A stretch of DNA of 64,000 nucleotides from Paenibacillus sp. HW567 (GTDB lineage Bacteria > Bacillota > Bacilli > Paenibacillales > Paenibacillaceae): the NCBI RefSeq assembly GCF_000374185.1, contig NZ_KB910518.1, positions 3,295,687-3,359,686 on the forward strand, in the 5' to 3' direction. Of this stretch, positions 34,680 to 42,950 are shown in pieces. Made by a program: the position numbers and the translations under genes. Each line of letters starts with the position of its first letter. The stretch's first letter is position 1. The notes below the pieces were generated by a model. It did not search any database. It had not been told where the DNA came from and saw nothing but the letters and a program-made list of their open reading frames with translations.

Positions 34680-35731
34680 GCAGACTGGGCGCAAGAATCA
34701 AAGAGAAAATAACACTGCCGTTCCTGTTTTCGCTGATGGTATGCATTATTTTCCTGATTACTGTTGTGATCACCGGTATATTGTTCTTCCTGGCCCATTT
34801 CTTCGGGCTGCTTAATAATGAAATCGCCCGGGGCGGCATTGTGCTGCCTATCATGATTTTGTTATCCTGCATCATTATCGGAACCGCGATATCCGGCTTA
34901 GCCAGCCGCAAAATGGTTCAGTCGATCCGGGAGTTTATTGATGCAACCAGGCGGCTGGCCGCTGGCGATTTTTCCACGCGCCTGTATTTGAAGAGTCCTC
35001 CCGAGTACCGGATTCTGTCTGAGAATTTCAACCGGATGGCCGAGGAGCTCGGCGGTATTGAGATATTGCGTACCGACTTCGTGAACAACTTCTCTCATGA
35101 ATTCAAGACACCGATTGTCTCAATCAAAGGTTTTGCCGAAATCCTGAAGCATGATGACCTCTCCAGAGAAGAACGGAATGAATATTTGGATATCGTCATT
35201 GAAGAATCTGCCAGACTGGCCTCTTTGGCCTCAAATGTGCTGGAGCTGTCGAAGATTGAGACACAGACTATTCTGACAGATAAGCAAACAGTGAACATCG
35301 GAGAGCAAATTCGCCAATGTGTGCTGCTGCTGGCCGCCAAAATCGAAAAAAAACAGGTGTCGCTCGATCTCACCCTGCATGATTATTCACTGTCCGGCAA
35401 TAAAGAGCTGCTTAATCAGGTCTGGCTTAATCTGCTGGATAATGCGGTCAAGTTCACACCGGAGCATGGAACAATCACAATCGGGATGAAACGGACGGCA
35501 GAATCGCTGGAGGTCGTGTTCCGTGACACCGGCAACGGGATTGATCCGGACGCCGTCCCCAGAATTTTCGATAAATTCTATCAGGCGGATACCTCCCACT
35601 CGGCAGCCGGCAATGGACTCGGTCTAACCATCGTACAGCGAATCATTAGCCTGCACGGGGGCAAGGTTGCTTGCGAGAGCACACCTGCCCAAGGAACAGC
35701 ATTTATCGTCACATTGCCGTCCGGAGTTTAA
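34676..35731 (+). CDS. Sensor histidine kinase
   Basis: A 351-residue membrane kinase. Two N-terminal helices (residues ~15-40 and ~55-75) are separated by only a short external loop (about 12 residues), typical of intramembrane-sensing kinases. A HAMP domain follows, then the phosphoacceptor His near 141 in FSHEFKTPIVSIKGF, the N box LLDNAVKFTP, and the G boxes DTGNGIDP and NGLGLTIV. Translationally coupled to the response regulator and upstream of an ABC exporter pair, so the exporter is a probable target. Confidence 0.93.
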   Translation: MSRLGARIKEKITLPFLFSLMVCIIFLITVVITGILFFLAHFFGLLNNEIARGGIVLPIMILLSCIIIGTAISGLASRKMVQSIREFIDATRRLAAGDFSTRLYLKSPPEYRILSENFNRMAEELGGIEILRTDFVNNFSHEFKTPIVSIKGFAEILKHDDLSREERNEYLDIVIEESARLASLASNVLELSKIETQTILTDKQTVNIGEQIRQCVLLLAAKIEKKQVSLDLTLHDYSLSGNKELLNQVWLNLLDNAVKFTPEHGTITIGMKRTAESLEVVFRDTGNGIDPDAVPRIFDKFYQADTSHSAAGNGLGLTIVQRIISLHGGKVACESTPAQGTAFIVTLPSGV

Positions 35732-35801
35732 AAATAACCCCACAAAGTGAGGCTTTGGCTTCGAAGCCTTGTCAGGTACTTTGCGGGGACCCCAGAACCA
35801 T

Positions 35802-35850
35802 AAAGCTTTGAAAGAACCGCGAGGTTTTTTCAAAGCTTTTTCTTTTTTTC
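35802..35850 (+). terminator. Intrinsic terminator of the two-component operon
   Basis: Perfect 12-bp stem AAAGCTTTGAAA (35802-35813) and TTTCAAAGCTTT (35828-35839) followed by TTCTTTTTTT. A second, longer imperfect hairpin with outer arms CCCCACAAAGT/ACTTTGCGGGG lies just upstream (35740-35788). Confidence 0.85.
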
Positions 35851-35853
35851 AGA

Positions 35854-35865
35854 AAAGTTAACTTT
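35854..35865. promoter_or_regulatory. Palindrome upstream of the ABC exporter
   Basis: Perfect 12-bp palindrome AAAGTTAACTTT about 55 bases before the first ABC gene and directly after the two-component terminator. Possible binding site of the adjacent response regulator; not matched to a known consensus. Confidence 0.4.
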
Positions 35866-35920
35866 CAGTTTATGTTGTTCCGGTACCATACATATATCAT
35901 CACACAAAGGAGTCAGACTT

Positions 35921-37672
35921 ATGGTCAAAATACTTAAATACTTAAACCCGAAGGAATGGGCTCTCTTCGGCATCAGCATCCTTTTTATCGTTGCCCAGGT
36001 GTGGCTCGATCTCGAATTACCCGATTATATGAGTGAAATTACCCGGCTGGTTCAGACACCGGGAAGCGAAATGAGCGATATTATGGCCACCGGCGGCTGG
36101 ATGCTGCTGTGTGCGCTCGGCAGTCTGGCGACCTCGATTGTTGTTGCCGGCATCGCGGCCCGGATCGCGGCCAACTTCTCGGCCCGGCTGCGCTCCAAGC
36201 TGTTCGATAAGGTGCAATCCTTCTCCATGGAGGAGATCAACAGCTTCTCGACAGCCAGCCTGATTACCCGTTCCACCAACGATATTACCCAGGTGCAGAT
36301 GCTGATTGTTATCGGTCTGCAGCTATTGGTAAAAGCCCCGATCCTTGCGGTGTGGGCACTGCTGAAGATTACCGGCAAGAGCTGGCAGTGGTCGATGACA
36401 ACCGGGATTGCCGTCGGAGTGCTTATTCTGATCGTCGGGATCTGCGTCGTGCTTGTACTGCCGAAGTTCCAGAAGCTGCAGCAGTTGACCGATAACCTGA
36501 ACCGGGTATCCAGAGAGAATCTGACCGGACTGCGTGTTATCCGTGCTTATAATGCGGAAGGCTACCAGGAAGACAAGTTCAGCGGAGCCAATGATGAGCT
36601 TACCCGGACGAACCTGTTCGCGAACAGCGTACTGGCTGTACTCATGCCGAGCATCACCATGATTATGAGCGGGCTGAGCCTTGCCATTTATTGGGTTGGC
36701 GCGGGACTGATCCAATCTGCCAATATGGCTGACAAAATGGGCACGTTCTCCGATATGATCGTCTTCTCTTCCTATGCGATTCAGGTGGTAATGGCGTTTA
36801 TGATGCTGATTATGATCTTCATTCTGATGCCCCGCGCCCATGTCGCGGCCAACCGGATCAACGAAGTGCTGGATACCAAGCCACGCCTGACGAACGGATC
36901 ACTGACCGCTTCGCCTTCCAAGCTTGCCGGTGAGGTGGAATTCAGAAATGTCAGCTTTAAATATCCCGATGCAGATGATTATGTCATTAAGGATATCAGC
37001 TTTACCGCAAGCAAAGGCGAAACGGTTGCCTTCATCGGCTCGACCGGCTGCGGCAAAAGCACCGTTGTCAACCTGATCCCCCGCTTCTATGATGCAACCG
37101 AAGGTGAGGTTCTCGTCGACGGGATGAACGTTAACCAATATGAACAGAGCGCACTCCGCAATAAAATGGGTTATGTCTCGCAAAAAGCAGTGCTGTTCGG
37201 CGGTACAGTATCGTCCAACATCGACTTCGGTGACAACGGAAGCGACATTTCCGCCGAAGTGGTAGACGCGGTCTATACGTCCCAGGCTTCAGATTTCGTA
37301 GAGAAAATGGAAGGCAGCTATGATGCGCATATCGCCCAGGGCGGTTCCAATCTGTCCGGCGGCCAGAAGCAGCGGCTGTCCATCGCCCGGGCCGTCGCCC
37401 GCCGTCCGGAAATTCTAATCTTCGACGATTCCTTCTCCGCGCTGGATTACAAGACGGACCGCAAACTGCGCAGCGAGCTGAAAAAAGGGTCCCGCGGGAC
37501 CACGATGCTGATTGTCGCCCAGCGGATCGGCACCATTAAGGATGCGGATAAAATCATCGTGCTGGAAGACGGCCGCATTGCCGGCATGGGCACACATGAG
37601 GAATTAATGGACACCTGCAGCGTCTATCAAGAAATTGCTTATTCGCAGTTGTCTAAGGAGGAGTTGGCATAA
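35921..37672 (+). CDS. ABC transporter, fused permease/ATPase subunit 1 (degenerate site)
   Basis: A 583-residue half-transporter: six-helix exporter domain (residues ~1-320) and a nucleotide-binding domain with Walker A GSTGCGKST, Q-loop VSQKAVLFGG, signature LSGGQKQRLS and Walker B ILIFDDSFSALD. The catalytic Glu after Walker B is replaced by Asp (DDSFSALD), as in the non-canonical half of heterodimeric exporters. The stop overlaps the next gene by one base. Multidrug or peptide export is likely; substrate unknown. Confidence 0.93.
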   Translation: MVKILKYLNPKEWALFGISILFIVAQVWLDLELPDYMSEITRLVQTPGSEMSDIMATGGWMLLCALGSLATSIVVAGIAARIAANFSARLRSKLFDKVQSFSMEEINSFSTASLITRSTNDITQVQMLIVIGLQLLVKAPILAVWALLKITGKSWQWSMTTGIAVGVLILIVGICVVLVLPKFQKLQQLTDNLNRVSRENLTGLRVIRAYNAEGYQEDKFSGANDELTRTNLFANSVLAVLMPSITMIMSGLSLAIYWVGAGLIQSANMADKMGTFSDMIVFSSYAIQVVMAFMMLIMIFILMPRAHVAANRINEVLDTKPRLTNGSLTASPSKLAGEVEFRNVSFKYPDADDYVIKDISFTASKGETVAFIGSTGCGKSTVVNLIPRFYDATEGEVLVDGMNVNQYEQSALRNKMGYVSQKAVLFGGTVSSNIDFGDNGSDISAEVVDAVYTSQASDFVEKMEGSYDAHIAQGGSNLSGGQKQRLSIARAVARRPEILIFDDSFSALDYKTDRKLRSELKKGSRGTTMLIVAQRIGTIKDADKIIVLEDGRIAGMGTHEELMDTCSVYQEIAYSQLSKEELA

Positions 37673-39432
37673 TGTCTGCAAACCACAAACAACCCGGCAC
37701 CTGGAGCAAGCTTCTCCGTTATTGCCGCAAATATATTCCAGTAGTACTCCTTGCCGTAATCAGTGCAGCTATCGGGACAGTGCTTACCCTGCTCGGTCCG
37801 GATCAGCTCTCGGAGATGACCGACCTGATTACCAAGGGCATTGCCACCGGAATCGACCTGGATGCAGTGGCTTCCATCGGATTTTTCCTAATCATTATTT
37901 ATGGGATTAGCGCTGTACTGTCCCTGACGCAGGGACTCATTATGGCGAATGTGACGCAAAAAGTCTCCAAACGCTTAAGAGCCGATCTGGCGCACAAAAT
38001 GAACAGACTCCCGATCTCCTACTATAATAAATCGACAACCGGCGATATTCTCTCCCGGGTGACCAATGATGTGGATACCATCGGGCAAGCGATGAATCAG
38101 AGCGTAGGTATGCTGGTTACTGCAATCTCCCTCTTCATCGGGTCAATTGTCATGATGCTCAAGACGAATTGGATCATGACCGTTACAGCCGTTGTCGCAA
38201 CGGTCATCGGCTTCGGTCTGATGATGGTTATCATGAAGCAGTCCCAGAAGTATTTTCAGAGCCAGCAAGAATACTTGGGTAAGATCAACGGTCATGTGGA
38301 AGAAGTCTACACTGGACATACCGTTGTAAAAGCCTACAATGCCGAAGCGCAGATGCGCGGTGCCTTTGAAGATTTGAACGGCAATCTCAAAAACAGTGTA
38401 TTTAAGGCCCAGTTCCTCTCCGGGCTGATGATGCCGATTATGATGTTTATCGGAAATTTGGGCTTCGTGGCCGTCTGTGTGGTTGGTGCTATACTGGCGT
38501 CGAACGGAGACATTTCCTTCGGGGTTATCGTCGCGTTCATGCTGTACGTCCGTTTCTTTACCCAGCCACTCTCGCAGATTGCCCAGGCTGCACAGAGCCT
38601 GCAATCCGCCTCCGCAGCCGGCAAACGTGTCTTTGAATTTCTTGAAGCCGAGGAAATGGAGGATGAGAGCCGGAAGACGGTACGCCTGGAAGCCGCAACC
38701 GGCAGAGTGAAGTTCGAACACGTGAAATTTGCCTATGAGGGTACGGATAAACCGGTCATCAACGACTTCTCCACCGAGGTTCAGCCGGGTCAAAAAATCG
38801 CTATCGTCGGACCTACCGGCGCCGGCAAAACTACGCTCGTCAATCTGCTCATCCGTTTCAATGAACTGACCGGCGGCGAGATTTACATCGACGATACTCC
38901 GGTCAGCAGTTTGACCCGGGAGAATATCCATGATCAGTTCTGTATGGTGCTGCAGGACACCTGGCTGTTTGAAGGTACGATCCGCGAGAATCTGGTGTAC
39001 AACCAGACCGGCATTACCGACCAAGAGCTTCAGGATGCCTGCAAGTCGGTGGGCCTGCACCATTTCATCCAGACCTTGAGCGCCGGCTACGATACCGTAT
39101 TGAACGACAAGGTCAATTTGTCAGCCGGGCAAAAGCAGCAGCTCACCATTGCCCGCGCCATGCTCAAAAATGCGCCGATGCTCATTCTCGACGAGGCGAC
39201 CAGCTCGGTCGATACCCGGACAGAGCTGCTGATCCAGCAGGCGATGGACCGGCTCATGGAAGGCCGGACCTCCTTCGTCATCGCCCACCGGCTCTCGACC
39301 ATCAAGAATGCCGATGTCATTCTCGTACTGAAGGACGGCGACATTCTGGAGAGCGGCAGCCACAGCGAGCTGCTCGCCAAGAACGGCTTCTACGCCGAGC
39401 TATATAACAGCCAATTCGAGCAGGCCTCTTAA
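37672..39432 (+). CDS. ABC transporter, fused permease/ATPase subunit 2 (catalytic site)
   Basis: A 586-residue half-transporter: exporter domain (residues ~1-330) and nucleotide-binding domain with Walker A GPTGAGKTT, Q-loop VLQDTWLFEG, Walker B MLILDEATSSVD with the catalytic Glu, and switch His in VIAHRLST. The signature is LSAGQKQQL rather than LSGGQ. Together with subunit 1 it forms one consensus and one degenerate ATP site, as in BmrCD/TM287-288-type exporters. Confidence 0.93.
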   Translation: MSANHKQPGTWSKLLRYCRKYIPVVLLAVISAAIGTVLTLLGPDQLSEMTDLITKGIATGIDLDAVASIGFFLIIIYGISAVLSLTQGLIMANVTQKVSKRLRADLAHKMNRLPISYYNKSTTGDILSRVTNDVDTIGQAMNQSVGMLVTAISLFIGSIVMMLKTNWIMTVTAVVATVIGFGLMMVIMKQSQKYFQSQQEYLGKINGHVEEVYTGHTVVKAYNAEAQMRGAFEDLNGNLKNSVFKAQFLSGLMMPIMMFIGNLGFVAVCVVGAILASNGDISFGVIVAFMLYVRFFTQPLSQIAQAAQSLQSASAAGKRVFEFLEAEEMEDESRKTVRLEAATGRVKFEHVKFAYEGTDKPVINDFSTEVQPGQKIAIVGPTGAGKTTLVNLLIRFNELTGGEIYIDDTPVSSLTRENIHDQFCMVLQDTWLFEGTIRENLVYNQTGITDQELQDACKSVGLHHFIQTLSAGYDTVLNDKVNLSAGQKQQLTIARAMLKNAPMLILDEATSSVDTRTELLIQQAMDRLMEGRTSFVIAHRLSTIKNADVILVLKDGDILESGSHSELLAKNGFYAELYNSQFEQAS

Positions 39433-39490
39433 AGCGCTGAATGTAATTAAATTGGGCATCCCCAAAAGGGGCTTCCTTCGGAGACATGTA

Positions 39491-39538
39491 AAAGAGCAGC
39501 CAACTCAGGAGTTAATCCGGGCGGGCTGCTCTTTTGTT
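39491..39538 (+). terminator. Intrinsic terminator of the ABC operon
   Basis: Perfect 11-bp stem AAAGAGCAGCC (39491-39501) and GGCTGCTCTTT (39524-39534) followed by TTGTTT. Confidence 0.85.
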
Positions 39539-39749
39539 TGGCTGGAAATGAATCATTAAAATGAAGCGCAGAAGGAGGGGGAGGGAGCATTTTTTCAAGG
39601 ATTTATTTTATTTCGGACGAATCTGATTGCTCTTTTTCAAGGATACCAACCTAAATCCAAAATTAATCCTTTCTTTTCATTTCTAGATTAAAATATATCC
39701 TCCTGTAGTTCCATTGCATACGGAAATGAGTCGTCATGAAAGTCCAATA

Positions 39750-39814
39750 CTCAAAACAAGCGATCCATTGAGATAAAAGGTTTACGCCCCCTCTCGATGA
39801 TCGCTTGTTTTGAG
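39750..39814. repeat. Long inverted repeat downstream of nrdJ
   Basis: CTCAAAACAAGCGATC (39750-39765) pairs perfectly with GATCGCTTGTTTTGAG (39799-39814). With one bulge and one wobble the stem extends to about 23 bp (inner arms to ~39774 and from ~39791). There is no T-run after either arm. Could be a 3' stabilising/terminating hairpin of nrdJ or a mobile palindromic element. Confidence 0.75.
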
Positions 39815-39845
39815 TTGCTACTTAGTCACAAATCTCCATCCCTAC

Positions 39846-42479
39846 TTACCCGCACCGGCTATACCCGCAGTTGCTGCAGGTCTTGCAGCCTTCGATGTTG
39901 ATCAGCGAGGCGCTGCCGCAGGATGGGCAGAGGTCGCGGGAAGCGGTGGCGTGGCTGTGTGCGTCATGGCCGCCCTGGCCATCATCGGTGGACGCCGCGG
40001 CAGGCACGCTGGATTTCAGCTCGGCGTTCAACGCTTCATTAAAATCCAGTTCCAGGGTGGCCGCGATTGGAGCGGCCACATGGTCGTCATGTGCATTGTT
40101 CTGCACATGGGTCTCGAGGGCCTTCGCCACTGCGTCGGCGATAGACTCGACGCGGTTCGCGCCGAAGCCGATGGCGCCGGAGCCGCCGATGCCCTTGAGA
40201 TGCTTGATCAGCAGCTCAACCTTCTCGCCGTGATCGCCGTAACGGAGGAACAGCGAGCAGACCCGGCCGAGCGCTTCCGCCATAGCGAAGACATCGGAGC
40301 CGGCCTTGCCGACATTCAGGAAGATCTCGGCCGGAATGCCGTCAAGATCATTGATGGTGATATACGCCATGCCGAATGGCGTATTGATTTTATAGGTAGC
40401 GCCGCGCAGCACCTGCGGGCGTTTTTTGTATTGTTTGTCTACGCCGCCTGCGTTACTTGCCTGCAATGCAGTAGCTGGCGCGCTTGCTGAGACAGCAGGA
40501 GCAGCAGGTTCAGCCGCCGGAGCTGCGGCTTCCTTTTTGTCTTCCTTCTTCGACGTTTCGAGCACCTGGACATCGCGGCTGCCGTCGCGGTAGATCGTTA
40601 CGCCTTTGCAGCCCAGATCGAAGGCCATTTCGTACAGCTCCGCCGTTTCTTCAACAGTGAAGTCGGACGGGCAGTTCGCGGTCTTGGAAATCGAGCTGTC
40701 CACCCAGCGCTGGATTGCCGCCTGTGCACGGATATGATCCTTGGCGGATAAATCCATCGAGGTGACGAAATACTCAGGAAGCTCTTCACCCGGATGGGCC
40801 TCCAGCCATTCCTGGGCAATCGGCACGAACTGCTCATCGTAGCCGAGACGGCTCTGACGGAAGTATTTGAAGGCAAAATAAGGCTCGATGCCGGTGGATG
40901 TGCCGACCATTGTCCCCGTGCTGCCTGTAGGCGCTTGGGTAATAACGGTAACGTTGCGCATGCCGTGCTTGCGGATGGATTCGCCCACCTCAGGGTAGGT
41001 TTCAGCGATATTTTTCATGAATCCGCTCAGCAGGTATTTCTCGGTGTCGAACGCCTGGAAGGAGCCTTTCTCCCCGGCAATTTCAGAGGAAGCCAGGTAG
41101 GCTTCGCGGGCCATGAAGCCGTACAGCTTGTCCAGGAATTCCAGCGATTCCGGGCTGCCATAACGGATGTTCAGCTTGATCATCAGCTCGGCCAAGCCCA
41201 TTGTGCCCAGACCTACGCGGCGCTCCTTGCGTTGGTTGGCTTCATTTTCCGGGAAGTGATAAGGCGTTTTGTCGATCACATTGTCCAGGAACCGCACGGA
41301 ATAACGGGTGGTTGTAGCAAGATCGGCCCAATCCACATCATGATTCTCCGCATCGTAGAATTTGGAGAGGTTGACGGCGGACAGATTGCACACGCCCCAG
41401 CCCGGCAGCCCCTGCTCACCACAAGGATTCGTGCAGATGATCGGATTGAAGTACCAGCTATTGGACATTTGGTTATAGTATTCCATGAACACTACGCCCG
41501 GCTCAGCCGATTTCCACGCCGATTCAATAATGGTATGCCACACATCGCGGGCCTTGACTGTACGGTAAGGAATGACTGCACGTCCAGCTTCCTTCCATTT
41601 ATCCAGGTCACCGTCCCACACTGTATCGTAATCAGGGTCCGTAGTATCCGGGAATACCAGCTCCCAGTCCAGATCCTCCTTGACGGCCTTCATAAAAGAA
41701 TTGCTTACGCATACCGACAGGTTGGCGTTCGTTACCTGTCCCATCGTCTGCTTCACGGTGATGAAATCGACGACATCGGGATGCCAGTCGTTGATCATCA
41801 GCATCAGCGCGCCGCGGCGGCTTCCGCCCTGCTCAATCAGTCCGGTTGTGTAGCTGAACAGTCCGCCCCAGGATACAGAACCGCTGGACGAGCCGTTGAC
41901 ACCTCTGACGATGGCGCGGCGCGGACGCAGCGAGGACAGGTTGATCCCTACGCCGCCGCCGCGGGCCATGATCTCGGTCATTTCCGAGAGGGTCTGCATG
42001 ATGCCGCCCCGGCTGTCTTTTGGCGAAGGCACGACATAGCAGTTGAACAGGGTCAGCTCTTCGCTTGCCCCGGCGCCTGCGGCGATCCGTCCGCCTGGAA
42101 CGAGCTTCCAGTCATCGAGAATCGAACGGAATTTGCTTGTCCATTCTTCCTGAAGCTCAGGTGTCTTCTCTACCGAAGCCATAGCGGAGGCTAGACGGTC
42201 CCACATTTCCTCCGGCGTCTTCTCTATGTTAAGCGTCAGCTTTTCTACATCCGAGTCCACAAGCTCTCCGCTGCGTGTCTTCACCGTCACTGTACGGCCG
42301 CTCCGCGCAACGATCTCCCCTACTTCCTTGGTAGGAAACTTAGGGTCGTCCTTCGTCAGCACAAGCACCACATCGCCAACCTTCGCATTGTTGCTGTCGG
42401 CATCCTTCCAGGCGTAGCGGTCCAAAAATATTTTCTCGCTCAACCCTTCAAGACGCTGTTTGCGTTCCTTTGTACTCAA
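39846..42479 (-). CDS. nrdJ: Vitamin B12-dependent (class II) ribonucleotide reductase
   Basis: About 877 residues; reduces ribonucleotides using adenosylcobalamin. The substrate and redox region FNCYVVPSPKDSRGG, the active-site strand NPCGEQGLPGWGVCNLSAVN, and APTGSTGTMVGTSTGIEP are class II signatures. A low-complexity Ala/Pro linker (~residues 655-690) precedes a C-terminal domain ending in a zinc-ribbon (CPSCGS...CKTCSNCGYSRCG). TTG 42479 follows GGGAGG by eight bases; the ATG at 42521 would put that site inside the gene. A NrdR-box promoter and a ~200-nt leader lie upstream. No cobalamin riboswitch core was seen. Confidence 0.95.
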   Translation of the reverse strand: MSTKERKQRLEGLSEKIFLDRYAWKDADSNNAKVGDVVLVLTKDDPKFPTKEVGEIVARSGRTVTVKTRSGELVDSDVEKLTLNIEKTPEEMWDRLASAMASVEKTPELQEEWTSKFRSILDDWKLVPGGRIAAGAGASEELTLFNCYVVPSPKDSRGGIMQTLSEMTEIMARGGGVGINLSSLRPRRAIVRGVNGSSSGSVSWGGLFSYTTGLIEQGGSRRGALMLMINDWHPDVVDFITVKQTMGQVTNANLSVCVSNSFMKAVKEDLDWELVFPDTTDPDYDTVWDGDLDKWKEAGRAVIPYRTVKARDVWHTIIESAWKSAEPGVVFMEYYNQMSNSWYFNPIICTNPCGEQGLPGWGVCNLSAVNLSKFYDAENHDVDWADLATTTRYSVRFLDNVIDKTPYHFPENEANQRKERRVGLGTMGLAELMIKLNIRYGSPESLEFLDKLYGFMAREAYLASSEIAGEKGSFQAFDTEKYLLSGFMKNIAETYPEVGESIRKHGMRNVTVITQAPTGSTGTMVGTSTGIEPYFAFKYFRQSRLGYDEQFVPIAQEWLEAHPGEELPEYFVTSMDLSAKDHIRAQAAIQRWVDSSISKTANCPSDFTVEETAELYEMAFDLGCKGVTIYRDGSRDVQVLETSKKEDKKEAAAPAAEPAAPAVSASAPATALQASNAGGVDKQYKKRPQVLRGATYKINTPFGMAYITINDLDGIPAEIFLNVGKAGSDVFAMAEALGRVCSLFLRYGDHGEKVELLIKHLKGIGGSGAIGFGANRVESIADAVAKALETHVQNNAHDDHVAAPIAATLELDFNEALNAELKSSVPAAASTDDGQGGHDAHSHATASRDLCPSCGSASLINIEGCKTCSNCGYSRCG

Positions 42480-42568
42480 TAGAAAAACCTCCCGGTATTG
42501 TAATATGTAATTCCGTTTCAAGAAAATACAGGCTGGCTGCCTTGTACGCTTGAAGTATGCAATGACAA

Positions 42569-42668
42569 CAAGCAGAAACGGCTACGCCGTCCTTAAAAGG
42601 ACGGTATCCGTTTCAGCGAGAAATATAAGGATGATTTATGGCGTAAAGCATATGAATCCTTATATTTT
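42569..42668 (+). repeat. Structured ~100-nt repeat, copy A (in nrdJ leader, antisense)
   Basis: Shares the 24-base exact core around CCGTTTCAGCGAGAAATA and the flanking CAAGCAGAAAC with copy B at 47852-47950. It folds into ACGG-TAT-CCGT (42601-42611) and a long stem AAATATAAGGAT/ATCCTTATATTT (42621-42632, 42656-42667) enclosing TATG/CATA (42637-42640, 42649-42652) with an 8-base loop. The nrdJ transcript would carry its complement. Confidence 0.75.
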
Positions 42669-42691
42669 AAAAAACAACCGGAAAATGCCCG

Positions 42692-42720
42692 GTATAATCA
42701 AAGTTTTCAAGCATTTGTAA
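42692..42720 (-). promoter_or_regulatory. Predicted nrdJ promoter
   Basis: Minus-strand -35 TTACAA (42715-42720), 17-base spacer, -10 TTATAC (42692-42697). The match is moderate. The -35 overlaps the NrdR-like box. The start would lie near 42685, giving a leader of about 205 nt. Confidence 0.5.
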
Positions 42721-42733
42721 CAATATATTGTGT
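42718..42733. promoter_or_regulatory. NrdR-box-like palindrome
   Basis: TAACAATATATTGTGT matches 14 of 16 positions of the NrdR box consensus ACACWATATATWGTGT. A second palindrome at 42752-42770 lies about 35 bases away; it is a weaker fit. NrdR boxes usually occur in pairs near the promoter of nrd genes. Confidence 0.65.
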
Positions 42734-42950
42734 CAGTCAGCTTTTCAACTATACCACATATTGTGTGGTAGGTCTTTTTCGAAAATAGCTGCATCTAAGC
42801 GAAATATCGGCAAAAGATGGCACATTTACTCCCTCTTGCTCGTTATTTTACAGCATGGGGCCGAAAATAGCAGGTTATGAATTCTCTCTTTTACGAGCAT
42901 ACTACTCCTACGCATTTCGATATGAAACTTGCGCCGGAGGAGGCTGCTAT

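Larger units (their letters stand above)
39433..39845. other. Intergenic region with terminator, direct repeat and long hairpin
   Basis: 413 bases between the ABC pair and the convergent nrdJ. No coding frame is supported. It holds the ABC terminator (39491-39538), a 12-base direct repeat TTTTTCAAGGAT (39591-39602 and 39632-39643, 41 bases apart) and a long inverted repeat (39750-39814). Confidence 0.6.
42480..42950. other. Divergent regulatory region nrdJ / SNF2 helicase
   Basis: 470 bases containing the nrdJ ribosome binding site and leader, a structured repeat (42569-42668), the nrdJ promoter (42692-42720), a NrdR-like box (42718-42733) and a palindrome TACCACA-TATTG-TGTGGTA (42752-42770). 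A 52-codon frame through the repeat (42562-42720, plus strand) lacks a ribosome binding site. Confidence 0.6.

Noticed and set aside
42562..42720. 52-codon plus-strand reading frame through repeat copy A
   Set aside because: No ribosome binding site before its ATG, and the similarity to the amidase extension follows the nucleotide repeat with first- and second-position changes, so it is better explained as a structured repeat.
42480..42720. Cobalamin riboswitch in the nrdJ leader
   Set aside because: A B12-dependent enzyme invites this idea, but the conserved GCCACTG-type core is absent in the leader.
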